In this document: one piece after another, positions 40,786 to 55,862 of the stretch
Numbering within the stretch: position 1 is the stretch's first letter
How the letters are laid out: each line of letters begins with the position of its first letter
Source: Halomonas sp. Y3
GTDB taxonomy: Bacteria; Pseudomonadota; Gammaproteobacteria; Pseudomonadales; Halomonadaceae
Assembly (NCBI RefSeq): GCF_024137965.1
Contig: NZ_CP099975.1
Location: forward strand, 2,728,001-2,792,000
DNA length: 64,000 bases
Direction: 5' to 3'
Notes under the pieces: model-generated
What the model was told of the DNA's origin: nothing
Database searches by the model: none
The model's input: the letters and a program-made list of their open reading frames with translations, nothing else
Made by a program: the position numbers and the translations under genes

Positions 40786-42834
40786 ATGGCAGCACTCCTC
40801 GGCCTGCGCGGCAAGTCCGTGGTGACTCTGCTGCTGGCCTGCCTGCTGGCGCTGATTCCCGCCGGGCTGATCGGCTGGAAGGCCGTGGACGATATTCACC
40901 GCCACTTCGCCCAGGCCTACGCCGAGAACTACACCCTGCTGCAGATGCAGCGCATCGTCTCCCCCGTCTCCCGGGAGCTGGCCCTGTCGCGGCGCTTCGC
41001 CGACTCGCTGATTACCCGGGAGTGGCTAACCCACCTCGAGGATGAAACCTACCGGACCCGCTTTCACGAGGAGTCCGAGAGCTTCCGCCGCCAGCTCGAA
41101 AGCCAGGCCTACTTTATTATCGACCACGCCAGCAGCGCCTACTTTTTCAACGACGGGGGAAAAGCGCAGGACGCCGGCCCGACCTACCACCTCGACCCCG
41201 ACGAGCCCGGCGACGCCTGGTACTTCGACCTGATGGCCAGCAGCGCCAGCTACAACATCAACGTCAACATCGACCGAACGCTGCAGCAGGCGATGATCTG
41301 GATCAACGTCAAGGTGATGGAAAACGGCGAAGCCCTAGGGCTTGCCGGCGGCAGTATCGATCTCAGCGACTTCCTCGACCGCTTCATGCGCCAGGCACCG
41401 GCAGGCCTGCTGCCCATGGTGGTGGACCGCCAGGGCGCCATCCAGGTCCACCCGGACACCGCTCAGATCGCCTGGAGTTCCTTCAACACCCCGCTCGAGG
41501 CCGAGGAGAGCCAGCGCCTTCAGCACCTGGTGGGCGACGCCGACCGCACCGAGGTAACCCGCGCCCTCCAGGAGGCCGTGCGCCGCCCCGGCACCATTCA
41601 TCACCTGGAGGTAGACTTCGAGGGGCGCCCCAAGCTGCTGACCCTGGGCTATATTCCCGAGCTGCAGTGGCTGCTGGTCAGCGCCCTGGATACCGGCACG
41701 GCACAGCTGCTGGAGAGCCGCTGGCTCTGGACCCTGGCCGTCGCCCTGACGCTGATCCTTGGCACCCTGCTGCTCGCCTTCGCCTACGCCACGGACCGCC
41801 TGATCCTGGCGCCTCTCAACCGCCTCAAGGCCTCGGCCCAGGCCATTGCCGGGGGCGACTACCGCTCCCGGCTGCCCACCGAGCGCGGCGACGAGATCGG
41901 CGCTCTCTCCCAGGCCTTCTCGCGGATGGCCAGCCAGGTGGAGCGCTACACCCGCGACCTCGAAGGCCAGGTCCGCGAACGTACCCAGGCCCTGGAGGCG
42001 GCCCATGCGAAGGTGGCCGCCGCCCACCAGCAGCTGGGCGACTCCATCCAGTACGCCAGCATCATTCAACGTGCCATCCTGCCGGACCGTCCGCTCGAGC
42101 GGCACCTCAGCCACCGCTACGGTGTACTCTGGAAGCCCCGGGATACCGTGGGCGGTGATTTCTACGTGTTTCACGCCAGCGGGCGAGGCTATCTGCTGGG
42201 GGTGGTGGACTGCGCGGGCCACGGGGTTCCCGGCGCCATGATGACCATGCTGGCCCGGGCCCTGATCGACCAGGCCATTGCCCGGCACGGTGCCGAGGAC
42301 CCGGCGGCCCTGCTCACCGACATCGACCGGCACGGCCGCGAGCTGCTGCCCGCCGACCACCTGCCCTCCTCCATCGCCACCAACATGGACCTGGGCCTGG
42401 TCTGGATCGAGCCGGACCGGAAACGACTCACCTTCGCCGGGGCCAAGATCGATCTCTACGCCAGCGATGGCGACACGCTGACGCGCCTCAAGGCCAACAA
42501 GCGCGCCATCGGGCATCGGCGCCCGGGGGAGTACGTCAACCAGACGCTCGCCATGACCCCGGGAGCCAGCTACTACCTGTGCAGCGACGGCTTCCTCGAC
42601 CAGGCCGGCGGCAGCCACGGCTTCGGCTTCGGCAACCCGCGCTTCGAGGCGCTGATCAAGGCTCAGGCGAGCCATCCCCTGGCCAAGCAGATGCGCGCCT
42701 TCGAGGCGGCACTGCAGGCCTATCGGGGAGCACTGCCCCAGCGCGACGACATCACGCTGCTGGCCTTTCGCGCCGAGCCCGACGAAGGCCTGTCACCCCA
42801 ATCGCCGACCGGCCCCCCGGCGGGGCCTCGCTAG
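40786..42834 (+). CDS. siaA: SiaA-type membrane PP2C phosphatase (sensor)
   Basis: A 682-residue membrane protein: TM near residues 12-32, an extracytoplasmic Cache-like sensor region to about 300, TM near 312-334, HAMP to about 390, a short coiled coil and a C-terminal PP2C/SpoIIE phosphatase. Metal-binding Asp residues are visible in VGGDFYVF (near 455), VVDCAGHGVPGAM (near 475) and QRDDITLLAF (near 655). In Pseudomonas aeruginosa SiaA dephosphorylates SiaC. It is the first gene of a tight four-gene operon in the same order as siaABCD. Confidence 0.9.
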   Translation: MAALLGLRGKSVVTLLLACLLALIPAGLIGWKAVDDIHRHFAQAYAENYTLLQMQRIVSPVSRELALSRRFADSLITREWLTHLEDETYRTRFHEESESFRRQLESQAYFIIDHASSAYFFNDGGKAQDAGPTYHLDPDEPGDAWYFDLMASSASYNINVNIDRTLQQAMIWINVKVMENGEALGLAGGSIDLSDFLDRFMRQAPAGLLPMVVDRQGAIQVHPDTAQIAWSSFNTPLEAEESQRLQHLVGDADRTEVTRALQEAVRRPGTIHHLEVDFEGRPKLLTLGYIPELQWLLVSALDTGTAQLLESRWLWTLAVALTLILGTLLLAFAYATDRLILAPLNRLKASAQAIAGGDYRSRLPTERGDEIGALSQAFSRMASQVERYTRDLEGQVRERTQALEAAHAKVAAAHQQLGDSIQYASIIQRAILPDRPLERHLSHRYGVLWKPRDTVGGDFYVFHASGRGYLLGVVDCAGHGVPGAMMTMLARALIDQAIARHGAEDPAALLTDIDRHGRELLPADHLPSSIATNMDLGLVWIEPDRKRLTFAGAKIDLYASDGDTLTRLKANKRAIGHRRPGEYVNQTLAMTPGASYYLCSDGFLDQAGGSHGFGFGNPRFEALIKAQASHPLAKQMRAFEAALQAYRGALPQRDDITLLAFRAEPDEGLSPQSPTGPPAGPR

Positions 42835-42847
42835 TCAAGGAGCCATC

Positions 42848-43378
42848 ATGGACCTATTGAAGATGCGGGAGAGCTATCAGCGCGAGCGGGTCATGCTGTG
42901 CTTCAATGGCCCCATCTCGCGCAGCCTGATCGAGGAGATCGGCAAGGCCCTGCGCAACTATCTGGATACCCAGCAGGCTGCCCCCGCTGCGGCCATGGAT
43001 GTCTTCGCCGCCTACATCGAGATGACCCAGAATATCCGCCACTATGCGCGTCGTCAGGGCTACGACGACGAACAGGCCTCGGCCACCGTGGTGGTCTCCC
43101 AGGACGATCAGGGGCACTACCGGGTCTCGGCGGGCAACCTGGTGCAGACCCCGGACGGCGAGCGCCTGGCAGCCACCATCGACGACCTGGCCCGGCTTGA
43201 CCGCGCCGAGCTCAAGGCGGCCTACAAGCGCCAGCTCCGCCAGCCCCGGGTCGACGCCTCCAGCGGCGCCGGCCTGGGGCTGCTGGATATCGCCCGCAAG
43301 TCGAGCCGGCCGATGCGCGCCTCCCTGCAGCCGCTGTCAGACCAGCAAAGCTTCTTCAGCCTGACCGCCACCCTATGA
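42848..43378 (+). CDS. siaB: SiaB-family protein kinase
   Basis: A 176-residue protein of the SiaB family (GHKL-like fold), which phosphorylates SiaC in Pseudomonas. It has FNGPISRSLIEEIGKALRNYL at the start, IEMTQNIRHYARRQGYDD (an N-box-like Asn) near residue 60 and ASSGAGLGLLDIARKSSRP near 140, a Gly-rich segment like the ATP lid. It lies 13 bp after siaA and overlaps siaC by 4 bp. Confidence 0.9.
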   Translation: MDLLKMRESYQRERVMLCFNGPISRSLIEEIGKALRNYLDTQQAAPAAAMDVFAAYIEMTQNIRHYARRQGYDDEQASATVVVSQDDQGHYRVSAGNLVQTPDGERLAATIDDLARLDRAELKAAYKRQLRQPRVDASSGAGLGLLDIARKSSRPMRASLQPLSDQQSFFSLTATL

Positions 43379-43778
43379 CGAACGCCATGACCATGATTCC
43401 CGACCTCGACATCCCCGGCAGCCAGTCCACGCCGGCGATACGCAGCGACTGGGCCGCCGGACGCCTGACCCTGCAGGGCGACTCCTACCCGGAAAACTCC
43501 TATGAGCTCTTCGACCAGGTCATCGCCTGGGTCGAGCGCTTCCTGAGCGACGAGAGCCGTCCCCTGGCCCTGGAGCTGACGCTGGTCTACCTCAACACCT
43601 CGTCGGTGAAGGCGATGATGGATATCTTCGACCTCCTGGAAGAGGCCCACGAGGGGGGACGCCCGGTCAGCGTGACCTGGCACTACGACCCGCGCAACGA
43701 GCGCATCGCCGAGCTGGCAGAGGAGTTCAAGGAGGACTGCAGCTACCCCTTCGCCATCACCCCGACGCCGGTGACCCC

Positions 43779-43782
<4 letters not shown>
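43375..43782 (+). CDS. siaC: SiaC-family switch protein (DUF1987)
   Basis: The small substrate of SiaA and SiaB; in Pseudomonas its unphosphorylated form binds and activates the diguanylate cyclase SiaD. The 135-residue product has IPGSQSTPAIRSDW near the start, YPENSYELFDQVIAWVERFL and LVYLNTSSVKAMMDIFDLLE, where the Thr of NTSS (75 from the first ATG) matches the reported phospho-Thr. The ATG at 43375 overlaps the siaB stop; ATGs at 43387 or 43393 would give shorter products whose Thr number is closer to the Pseudomonas one. Confidence 0.9.
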
Positions 43783-44561
<779 letters not shown>

Positions 44562-44592
44562 TCCGTTTCCGAAAAATGGCACGCACGAGAAA

Positions 44593-44614
44593 GGGCGCCC
44601 GAAGGCGCCCTTTT
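44593..44614. terminator. Bidirectional terminator between siaD and sucD
   Basis: A perfect 7-bp stem GGGCGCC/GGCGCCC with a CGAA loop, then TTTT on the plus strand and, on the minus strand, TTTCTC. It lies between convergent operons and can serve both. Confidence 0.88.
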
Positions 44615-44640
44615 GGCATTCCCGAGAGGGGGTCGCCGGC

Positions 44641-45512
44641 TTACCAGCCGGTCACTTCCTTCAGGGCGTCGCCGATCTGCGCCAGGGAGCGCACGGTCTT
44701 GACGCCGGCGTCCTCGAGGGCGGCGAACTTCTCGTCCGCGGTGCCCTTGCCGCCGGAGATGATCGCACCGGCGTGGCCCATGCGCTTGCCCGGAGGGGCA
44801 GTCACACCGGCGATGTAGGAGACCACCGGCTTGGTGACGTTGGCCTTGATGTAGGCCGCCGCCTCTTCCTCGGCGGTGCCGCCGATCTCGCCGATCATCA
44901 CGATCGCCTCAGTGGCCGGATCCTTCTCGAACATCTCGAGGATGTCGATGAAGTTGGAGCCCGGAATCGGGTCGCCGCCGATGCCCACGCAGGTGGACTG
45001 GCCGAAGCCGTAGTCGGTGGTCTGCTTGACGGCTTCATAGGTCAGGGTGCCGGAGCGCGACACGATACCGACCTTGCCCGGCTTGTGGATGTGACCCGGC
45101 ATGATGCCGATCTTGGACTCGCCGGGGGTGATCACGCCCGGGCAGTTCGGGCCGATCAGGCGCACGCCCAGCTCGTCGCACTTCACCTTGACGTCGAGCA
45201 TGTCGAGGGTGGGGATGCCCTCGGTGATGCAGACGATCAGCTTGATGCCGGCGTTGGCCGCCTCGAGGATGGAGTCCTTGCAGAAGGGGGCCGGCACGTA
45301 GATCACGCTGGCCTCGGCGCCGGTCTGCTCAACGGCTTCCTTGACGGTGTTGAACACCGGCAGGCCCAGGTGCTCCTGGCCGCCCTTGCCCGGGGTCACG
45401 CCGCCGACCATCTGGGTACCGTAGGCGATCGCCTGCTCGGAGTGGAAGGTCCCCTGGCCGCCGGTGAAGCCCTGGCAGATGACCTTGGTGTTCTTGTCGA
45501 TCAGGATACTCA

Positions 45513-45513
<1 letters not shown>
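44641..45513 (-). CDS. sucD: Succinyl-CoA synthetase alpha subunit
   Basis: SucD forms the CoA-binding and phospho-His half of the enzyme that turns succinyl-CoA into succinate with NTP synthesis. The 290-residue protein begins [20 protein letters not shown] (CoA site). It carries the phosphorylated His in [18 protein letters not shown] near residue 247. [20 protein letters not shown] is also visible. Its ATG overlaps the sucC stop by one base. It is the last gene of the sdh-suc block. Confidence 0.98.
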
Positions 45514-46679
<1,166 letters not shown>

Positions 46680-46758
46680 CGATTCATGCCATTGGTTGCA
46701 TGTGACTCGAACGGTGGTCCTGTCTCGCCGACTGGCGGACGCCTCGAACCACCACCGT

Positions 46759-46783
46759 CCCTTCCGATACATGGCCGGAAGGG
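46759..46783 (-). other. Hairpin A in the lpd-sucC gap
   Basis: A perfect 8-bp stem CCCTTCCG/CGGAAGGG with a 9-nt loop, 80 bp before the sucC start. It has no T tract on the minus strand. It is next to hairpin B and may be an mRNA processing or stabilising element. Confidence 0.5.
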
Positions 46784-46785
46784 GC

Positions 46786-46806
46786 GCGCCGCCCGAGGGG
46801 CGGCGC
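46786..46806 (-). other. Hairpin B right after lpd
   Basis: A perfect 9-bp GC stem GCGCCGCCC/GGGCGGCGC with a GAG loop, 12 bp after the lpd stop. On the minus strand no U run follows, so it is not a classical terminator; it may protect the 3' end of an lpd segment or cause partial termination. Confidence 0.5.
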
Positions 46807-46818
46807 TTGTTGTGCGAC

Positions 46819-49864
<3,046 letters not shown>

Positions 49865-49906
49865 GTCGTTTCCCTTGTCTGTTCTTTCTCGTCCCGGTGG
49901 CGTGCC

Positions 49907-52741
49907 TTACAGATTGAAGGCGTCTTCCACCAGCTGGCGCTGCTGTTCGATATGCACGGACATGTAGCCCGCGGCGGGTGCGGCGGAGGCCGGGCGGCCG
50001 GCAAACTTGAGCGCCCCGCCCAGGTTGCTCTTGAGCATGTCGGCCACGGCACGCATATGGTGCTGGCTCGGGTACCAGGCCCCCTGGTTGAGAGGCTCCT
50101 CCTGGCACCACACCACGTCGCGGACATTGACATAGGCCTTGAGCGCCTCGAAGAGCTCCTCCTTGGGGAAGGGGTAGAGCTGCTCGACGCGCACGATGGC
50201 CACGTCGTCACGCTTGTTCTCGGTCCGCCAGGCGGCCAGGTCGTAGTAGACCTTGCCGGCACAGAGGATGATGCGCTCGACCTTCTTGGGGTCGAGGTTG
50301 CCCTGGTCGGGCAGCACCATCTGGAACTGACCGGTCGCCAGCTCGTCCAGGCTGGAGATCGCCTCCTTGTGGCGCAGCAGGCTCTTGGGCGACATGACCA
50401 CCAACGGCTTGCGCAGCTGACGGATCACCTGGCGGCGCAGCAGGTGGAAGATCTGCGCCGGCGTGGTGGGCACGCAGACCTGCATGTTGTACTCGGCACA
50501 CAGCTGCAGGAAACGCTCCAGGCGCGCCGAGGAGTGCTCGGGACCCTGGCCCTCGTAGCCGTGGGGCAGCAGCATGGTCAGGCCACACAGACGCCCCCAC
50601 TTGGTCTCGCCGGAGGAGATGAACTGGTCAACCACCACCTGGGCACCGTTGAAGAAGTCGCCGAACTGCGCTTCCCAGATCACCAGGTCGTTGGGAGCAG
50701 TGGTGGCATAGCCGTACTCGAAGGCCAGCACCGCCTCCTCGGAGAGGAAGGAGTCATGGATGGTGAAGGCCGGCTGACCGTCCGCCATATGCTGGAGCGG
50801 CACATAGCTGGTGCCATCCTTCTGGTTGTGCACCACGGCGTGACGGTGGGAGAAGGTGCCGCGGCCCACGTCCTGGCCGGTGATGCGCACCGGATGCCCC
50901 TCGTCGAGCAGGGTAGCGTAGGCCAGGGTCTCGGCGAAGCCCCAGTTCAGGGCCATGCCGCCGGCCTGCATCTTGCGGCGATCCTCATAGATCTTGGCGA
51001 CCTGACGCTGCACCTCGACCCCGTCGGGGATCTCGCACATGCGGGCGGCCAGGCGCTGCAGGCGCTTCATCTCCACCGCGGTGTCGGCATAGCCGGTCCA
51101 CTCGTGGCCGAGGTAGGGCTTCCAGTCGACGAACAGCGAGGTGTTGGGCTCCTGCACCAGGGCGTTGGCCACATGGTTGCCGGCCAGCAGGTCCTCGCGG
51201 TAGGTCTCGATCATCGCCTTGGCCTCCTCTTCGGAGAGCACGCCCTGCTCGACCAGGCGCTTGGCGTAGATCTCGCGGGAAGAGGGATGATCCTTGATCT
51301 TGCGGTACATCAGCGGCTGGGTACCGCTCGGCTCGTCGGCCTCGTTGTGGCCGCGACGACGGTAGCAGACCAGGTCGATCACCACGTCCTTCTTGAACTG
51401 CTGACGGAAGTCGATCGCCACCTGGGTCGCGTGCAGCACCGCGTCCGGGTCGTCCCCGTTGACGTGGAAGATCGGCGCCTGGACCATCTTGGCGATGTCG
51501 GTGCAGTACTCGGTGGAGCGGGTGTCCAGGGGGTTCGAGGTGGTGAAGCCGACCTGGTTGTTGATCACGATATGGATGGTGCCGCCGGTCTTGTAGGCGC
51601 GGGTCTGGGACATCTGGAATGTCTCCATGACCACGCCCTGGCCGGCGAAGGCGGCGTCGCCGTGGATGCTGATCGGCAGGACCTTGGTGCCGTCGCTGTC
51701 GTCGCGGCGATCCTGGCGGGCGCGCACCGAGCCCTCGACCACCGGGGAGACGATCTCCAGGTGGGAGGGGTTGAAGGCCAGCGCCAGGTGCACCTCGCCT
51801 CCCGGGCTCATGACGTTGGAGCTGAAGCCCTGGTGGTACTTGACGTCGCCGGAGCCGCGCTCGATGACCTTCTTGCCATCGAACTCGTCGATCAGGTCGC
51901 CGGGGTTCTTGCCGAGGATGTTGACCAGGAGGTTGAGGCGGCCGCGGTGGGCCATGCCGATCACGATCTCCTTGATGCCGTAGCCGCCGCCGCGCTGGAT
52001 CAGCTCGTCCATCATCGGAATGAAGGACTCGCCGCCCTCGAGGCCGAAGCGCTTGGTGCCCGGGTACTTGGAGGCCAGGTAGTTCTCCAGGCCCTCGGCG
52101 GCGGTCAGCCGCTCCAGCACGTGCTTGCGCACCTCGTTGCTGAACTTCGGCGCGCTGCGCACCGACTCGAAGCGCTGCTGCAGCCAGCGCTTCTCCTCGG
52201 TATCGACGATATGCATGATCTCGCAGCCGATGGAGCGGCAGTAGGTCTGCTCCAGCGCCTCGACGATATCGCGCAGCGGCGCCTTGTCCAGCCCCAGGAA
52301 GAAGGAGCCGGTCTGGAACTCGGTATCGAGATCTTGCTTGGCGAGCTGGTGGAAGGAGAGGTCGAGGTCGGGAACGGGAAGCTGGCTGCGCAGGCCCAGC
52401 GGATCGATGTTGGCCTTCTGGTGACCGCGGAAGCGGTAGGCGTTGATCAGCTGGAGGACCTTGACCTGCTTGCGGCTCTCCTCGCCGCCGGCGGCGGCGG
52501 CCGCCACGCTGGTGCGGCGGGCGCGGCCCAGCTGATAGAACTGGTCGCGAACCGGAGTCAGGGGAACATCGTGGGAGGCGCCGCCTTCGGGGACAGGCAG
52601 CTGGTCGAAGTAGTTACGCCACTCATCGGGAACAGCGGCGGGATCATCGAGGTACTGCTCGTAGAGCGCTTCCACGTAGTGAGCATTGCCGCCACTGACG
52701 TGAGAGGAGCGCCACATCAACTCCATTATGCCTTGTTGCAT
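49907..52741 (-). CDS. sucA: 2-oxoglutarate dehydrogenase E1
   Basis: The ThDP-dependent decarboxylase of the complex. The 944-residue protein has a typical N-terminal E2-binding stretch (MELMWRSSHVSGGNAHYVEALYEQY in two overlapping parts), IGMAHRGRLNLLVNI near residue 256, the ThDP/Mg motif from ISIHGDAAFAGQG to VINNQVGF near 365-400 and CYRRRGHNEADEP near 455. The C-terminal half has GQDVGRGTFSHRHAV. The ATG at 52741 has GGTGA upstream and gives the usual N-terminus; another in-frame ATG at 52759 is possible. Confidence 0.97.
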   Translation of the reverse strand: MQQGIMELMWRSSHVSGGNAHYVEALYEQYLDDPAAVPDEWRNYFDQLPVPEGGASHDVPLTPVRDQFYQLGRARRTSVAAAAAGGEESRKQVKVLQLINAYRFRGHQKANIDPLGLRSQLPVPDLDLSFHQLAKQDLDTEFQTGSFFLGLDKAPLRDIVEALEQTYCRSIGCEIMHIVDTEEKRWLQQRFESVRSAPKFSNEVRKHVLERLTAAEGLENYLASKYPGTKRFGLEGGESFIPMMDELIQRGGGYGIKEIVIGMAHRGRLNLLVNILGKNPGDLIDEFDGKKVIERGSGDVKYHQGFSSNVMSPGGEVHLALAFNPSHLEIVSPVVEGSVRARQDRRDDSDGTKVLPISIHGDAAFAGQGVVMETFQMSQTRAYKTGGTIHIVINNQVGFTTSNPLDTRSTEYCTDIAKMVQAPIFHVNGDDPDAVLHATQVAIDFRQQFKKDVVIDLVCYRRRGHNEADEPSGTQPLMYRKIKDHPSSREIYAKRLVEQGVLSEEEAKAMIETYREDLLAGNHVANALVQEPNTSLFVDWKPYLGHEWTGYADTAVEMKRLQRLAARMCEIPDGVEVQRQVAKIYEDRRKMQAGGMALNWGFAETLAYATLLDEGHPVRITGQDVGRGTFSHRHAVVHNQKDGTSYVPLQHMADGQPAFTIHDSFLSEEAVLAFEYGYATTAPNDLVIWEAQFGDFFNGAQVVVDQFISSGETKWGRLCGLTMLLPHGYEGQGPEHSSARLERFLQLCAEYNMQVCVPTTPAQIFHLLRRQVIRQLRKPLVVMSPKSLLRHKEAISSLDELATGQFQMVLPDQGNLDPKKVERIILCAGKVYYDLAAWRTENKRDDVAIVRVEQLYPFPKEELFEALKAYVNVRDVVWCQEEPLNQGAWYPSQHHMRAVADMLKSNLGGALKFAGRPASAAPAAGYMSVHIEQQRQLVEDAFNL

Positions 52742-52891
52742 CTCTCGGTCACCCTGCACTGATGGGGTGGTATCGGCGCCGCGGCACTCGGGTGCTGCGA
52801 CATCGGTGATGCCCTGCCGGTAGGGCCTGTGTTGTTCCGGCGTGCCGGCGGCGAACCGTCAGCCTGTTATCCATGCTCGGCTTTCGATGCT

Positions 52892-52922
52892 CAGGAGCCG
52901 GTGCACAAGGCACCGGCTCCTG
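52892..52922 (-). other. Hairpin 1 in the sdhB-sucA gap
   Basis: A perfect 13-bp stem CAGGAGCCGGTGC/GCACCGGCTCCTG with an ACAAG loop. No U run follows in the minus direction, so its strength without a T tract suggests an mRNA processing or stabiliser role, or partial termination. Confidence 0.6.
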
Positions 52923-52944
52923 ATGCTGCTGACCCGCCGGCCAC

Positions 52945-52969
52945 TGGCTGCGACACCTGGTCGCAGCCA
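52945..52969 (-). other. Hairpin 2 in the sdhB-sucA gap
   Basis: A perfect 10-bp stem TGGCTGCGAC/GTCGCAGCCA with an ACCTG loop, 22 bp from hairpin 1 and 39 bp after the sdhB stop. It also has no U run. Confidence 0.6.
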
Positions 52970-53007
52970 ATGGATGGGGGCCATGATAGCAAGCTCGCGG
53001 CCACGAT

Positions 53008-53712
53008 TTAAGTGGCGTTGGCCAGCAGCATGTCGCGGATCTTGCCGATCGCGCGAGTGGGGTTGAGACCCTTGGGGCAGACCGCCACGCAGTTCATGAT
53101 GCCGCGGCAGCGGAACACGGAGAACGGGTCCTCCAGTTCGGCCAGGCGATCACGGGTTGCGGTGTCGCGGGAGTCGGCCAGGAAGCGATAGGACTGCAGC
53201 AGGCCGGCCGGACCGACGAACTTGTCCGGGTTCCACCAGAACGACGGGCAGGAGGTGGAGCAGCAGGCACACAGGATGCACTCGTAGAGGCCGTCCAGCT
53301 TGTCGCGATCCTCCGGCGACTGCAGGCGCTCGATGGCCGGCGCCGGCGTGTCGTTCTGCAGGTACGGCTGGATGCGCTCGTACTGCTTGTAGAACAGCCC
53401 CATGTCGACCACCAGGTCACGGATGACCGGCAGGCCGGGCAGCGGGCGCAGCGTCAGCTTGCCGTCCTTCACCACCTCGGAGAGCGGCGTGATACAGGCC
53501 AGGCCGTTCTTGCCGTTCATGTTCATGCCGTCGGAGCCGCACACGCCTTCGCGGCAGCTGCGGCGGTAGGCCATGCCGTTGTCCTGCTCCTTCACCATGT
53601 GCAGAACGTCCAGCACCATGACATCGCGGCCCTGGGTGTCGACCTGGAACTCCTGCATGTAAGGCGCGGAGTCGGTTTCCGGGTTGTAGCGGTAGATGGA
53701 TACCTGAAGCAT
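53008..53712 (-). CDS. sdhB: Succinate dehydrogenase iron-sulfur subunit
   Basis: Electron relay of complex II. The 234-residue protein shows all three cluster motifs: the [2Fe-2S] CREGVCGSDGMNMNG and a later Cys near residues 54-75, the [4Fe-4S] CILCACCSTSC near 149, and the [3Fe-4S]/third Cys set CRGIMNCVAVCPKG near 206. It follows sdhA after 26 bp on the same strand. The order sdhCDAB is the usual one. Confidence 0.98.
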   Translation of the reverse strand: MLQVSIYRYNPETDSAPYMQEFQVDTQGRDVMVLDVLHMVKEQDNGMAYRRSCREGVCGSDGMNMNGKNGLACITPLSEVVKDGKLTLRPLPGLPVIRDLVVDMGLFYKQYERIQPYLQNDTPAPAIERLQSPEDRDKLDGLYECILCACCSTSCPSFWWNPDKFVGPAGLLQSYRFLADSRDTATRDRLAELEDPFSVFRCRGIMNCVAVCPKGLNPTRAIGKIRDMLLANAT

Positions 53713-53738
53713 CGTGACTCACCCTCGCAGTGGCTGAA

Positions 53739-55511
53739 TTAGTAGGTGCGGACCTTCGGCTCGAAGGTGTCGACGGTCTTCGGTGCGAAGTTGACGTCGC
53801 GCTTGCCGAGCTTCTTGTCGGCCGGGAAGTAGAGCGAGTGCTTCAGCCAGTTGACGTCGTCACGGTCCGGGTAGTCGTAGCGGCTGTGGGCACCACGGCT
53901 CTCCTTGCGCTCCAGGGCCGAGATGGCGGTGGCTTCGGCCACTTCCATCAGGTTGTCCAGCTCCAGCGCCTCGACGCGGGCGGTGTTGAAGGCGTTGGAC
54001 TTGTCCGGCAGGTGAGCGTTGGCGATGCGCTCGCGCAGCTCTGCCAGCTTCTTGACGCCCTCGACCATGTTCTTCTCTTCGCGGAACACGCCGAAGGAGT
54101 TCTGCATGATGCTCTGCAGCTCGCGCTTGAGCTCCGGCACCGTCTCGCCACCGGTGGACTCGTTCCAGCGGTTCATGCGCTTCATGGCCGACTCGATATC
54201 GGACTCGGAAGCGTCGAGGTACTCGATGCCCTCGTTGAGCGCGCCCTCGATGTACATGCCGGCCGCACGGCCGAAGACCACCAGGTCGAGCAGGGAGTTG
54301 CCGCCCAGGCGGTTGGCGCCGTGCACCGACACGCAGGCCGCTTCGCCACAGGCGAACAGGCCGTTGATGATCTTGTCGTTGCCGTCGGCGTCCTGCATGA
54401 TCGCCTGGCCATGGATGTTGGTCGGCACGCCGCCCATCATGTAGTGGCAGGTCGGCACCACCGGGATCGGCTCCTTGGCCGGGTCCACGTGGGCGAAGGT
54501 CTTGGAGAGCTCGACGATGCCGGGCAGACGCTTGCCGAGAACCTCTTCACCCAGGTGGTCGAGCTTCAGGAAGACGTGGTCGCCGTTCTCGCCGCAGCCG
54601 CGGCCCTCGAGGATCTCCATGACCATGGAGCGTGCCACTACGTCACGGCCGGCGAGGTCCTTGGCGTTGGGCGCATAGCGCTCCATGAAACGCTCGCCGT
54701 CCTTGTTGACCAGATAGCCACCCTCGCCGCGGCAACCTTCGGTCACCAGGGTGCCGGCGCCGTAGATGCCGGTCGGGTGGAACTGCCACATCTCCATGTC
54801 CTGCATCGGGAAGCCGGCGCGCAGCGCCATGCCGATGCCGTCACCGGTGTTGATCAGGGCATTGGTGGTGGAGGCGTAGATACGGCCAGCACCGCCGGTG
54901 GCCAGCACGGTCGCCTTGGACTTGACGTGCACCACTTCACCGGTCTCGATGTCCATGGCGATACAGCCCACCACGTCATCGTTGGCGTTCTTGACCAGAT
55001 CAACCGCATACCACTCGTTGAGGAAGGTGGTGTTGTTCTTCAGGTTGTTCTGATACAGGGTATGCAGCAGGGCGTGGCCGGTACGGTCAGCGGCCGCACA
55101 GGTACGCGCCGCCTGGCCGCCGGCACCGAACTCCTTGGACTGACCGCCGAAGGGACGCTGATAGATGCGGCCGTTGTCGAAGCGGGAGAACGGCAGACCC
55201 ATGTGCTCGAGCTCGAAGACCGCCTTGGGGCCCTCGGAGCACATGTACTCGGCCGCGTCCTGGTCGGCGATATAGTCGCCGCCCTTGACGGTATCGTACA
55301 TGTGCCAGCGCCAGTCATCGTTGGGGTCGGCGGAGGCGATGGCGCAGGTGATGCCGCCCTGAGCGGAGACGGTGTGGGAGCGGGTCGGGAAGACCTTGGA
55401 CAGCACGGCGGTCTTCTTGCCGGACTTGGCCAGCTCCAGGGCGGCCCGCAGGCCGGCACCGCCACCGCCAATGATGATGGCGTCGAAAGACAGGCTACGC
55501 ATGTTGGACAT
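53739..55511 (-). CDS. sdhA: Succinate dehydrogenase flavoprotein subunit
   Basis: The catalytic subunit that oxidises succinate to fumarate. The 590-residue protein has the FAD fold [19 protein letters not shown] at the start, the covalent flavin His in [12 protein letters not shown] near residue 46, [21 protein letters not shown] (active site) near 247 and [22 protein letters not shown] near 393. The terminal part has [11 protein letters not shown]. It lies 3 bp after sdhD. Confidence 0.98.
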   Translation of the reverse strand: MSNMRSLSFDAIIIGGGGAGLRAALELAKSGKKTAVLSKVFPTRSHTVSAQGGITCAIASADPNDDWRWHMYDTVKGGDYIADQDAAEYMCSEGPKAVFELEHMGLPFSRFDNGRIYQRPFGGQSKEFGAGGQAARTCAAADRTGHALLHTLYQNNLKNNTTFLNEWYAVDLVKNANDDVVGCIAMDIETGEVVHVKSKATVLATGGAGRIYASTTNALINTGDGIGMALRAGFPMQDMEMWQFHPTGIYGAGTLVTEGCRGEGGYLVNKDGERFMERYAPNAKDLAGRDVVARSMVMEILEGRGCGENGDHVFLKLDHLGEEVLGKRLPGIVELSKTFAHVDPAKEPIPVVPTCHYMMGGVPTNIHGQAIMQDADGNDKIINGLFACGEAACVSVHGANRLGGNSLLDLVVFGRAAGMYIEGALNEGIEYLDASESDIESAMKRMNRWNESTGGETVPELKRELQSIMQNSFGVFREEKNMVEGVKKLAELRERIANAHLPDKSNAFNTARVEALELDNLMEVAEATAISALERKESRGAHSRYDYPDRDDVNWLKHSLYFPADKKLGKRDVNFAPKTVDTFEPKVRTY

Positions 55512-55514
55512 GAA

Positions 55515-55862
55515 TCAGGCTCCCCACAGAATCTGAATGCCCCAGACCAGGAACACGAAGATGGCCAGGATGATGGCGGTCTGGGCGCCGACGCGAAGTC
55601 CGGTCGGCTTGAGATAGTCGGTGGTCACGGTCCACAGCCCGACCCAGGCGTGGGCCGCCAGCGACACGAAGGCCAGCAGCGAGAAGATGCGCATCCAGGT
55701 CTGGGCGAACAGACCACTCCAGGTGGCGTAGTCGAGACCCGGATTGAGCAGCAGGTAGAGAACGATAAAAACGGTGTAGAGGGCCAGGATGACCGCCGAT
55801 ACGCGCTGGACCAGCCAGTCGGAGAGGCCGCTGCGACCGAAATTGGTGATATTGGTTACCAT
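55515..55862 (-). CDS. sdhD: Succinate dehydrogenase membrane anchor SdhD
   Basis: Small membrane anchor of complex II, 115 residues with three transmembrane helices (about 17-38, 48-70 and 90-112). It binds heme b and ubiquinone with SdhC. The heme-ligand His lies in the second helix (SLAAHAWVGLWTV). Its ATG overlaps the end of sdhC by 7 bp. Confidence 0.95.
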   Translation of the reverse strand: MVTNITNFGRSGLSDWLVQRVSAVILALYTVFIVLYLLLNPGLDYATWSGLFAQTWMRIFSLLAFVSLAAHAWVGLWTVTTDYLKPTGLRVGAQTAIILAIFVFLVWGIQILWGA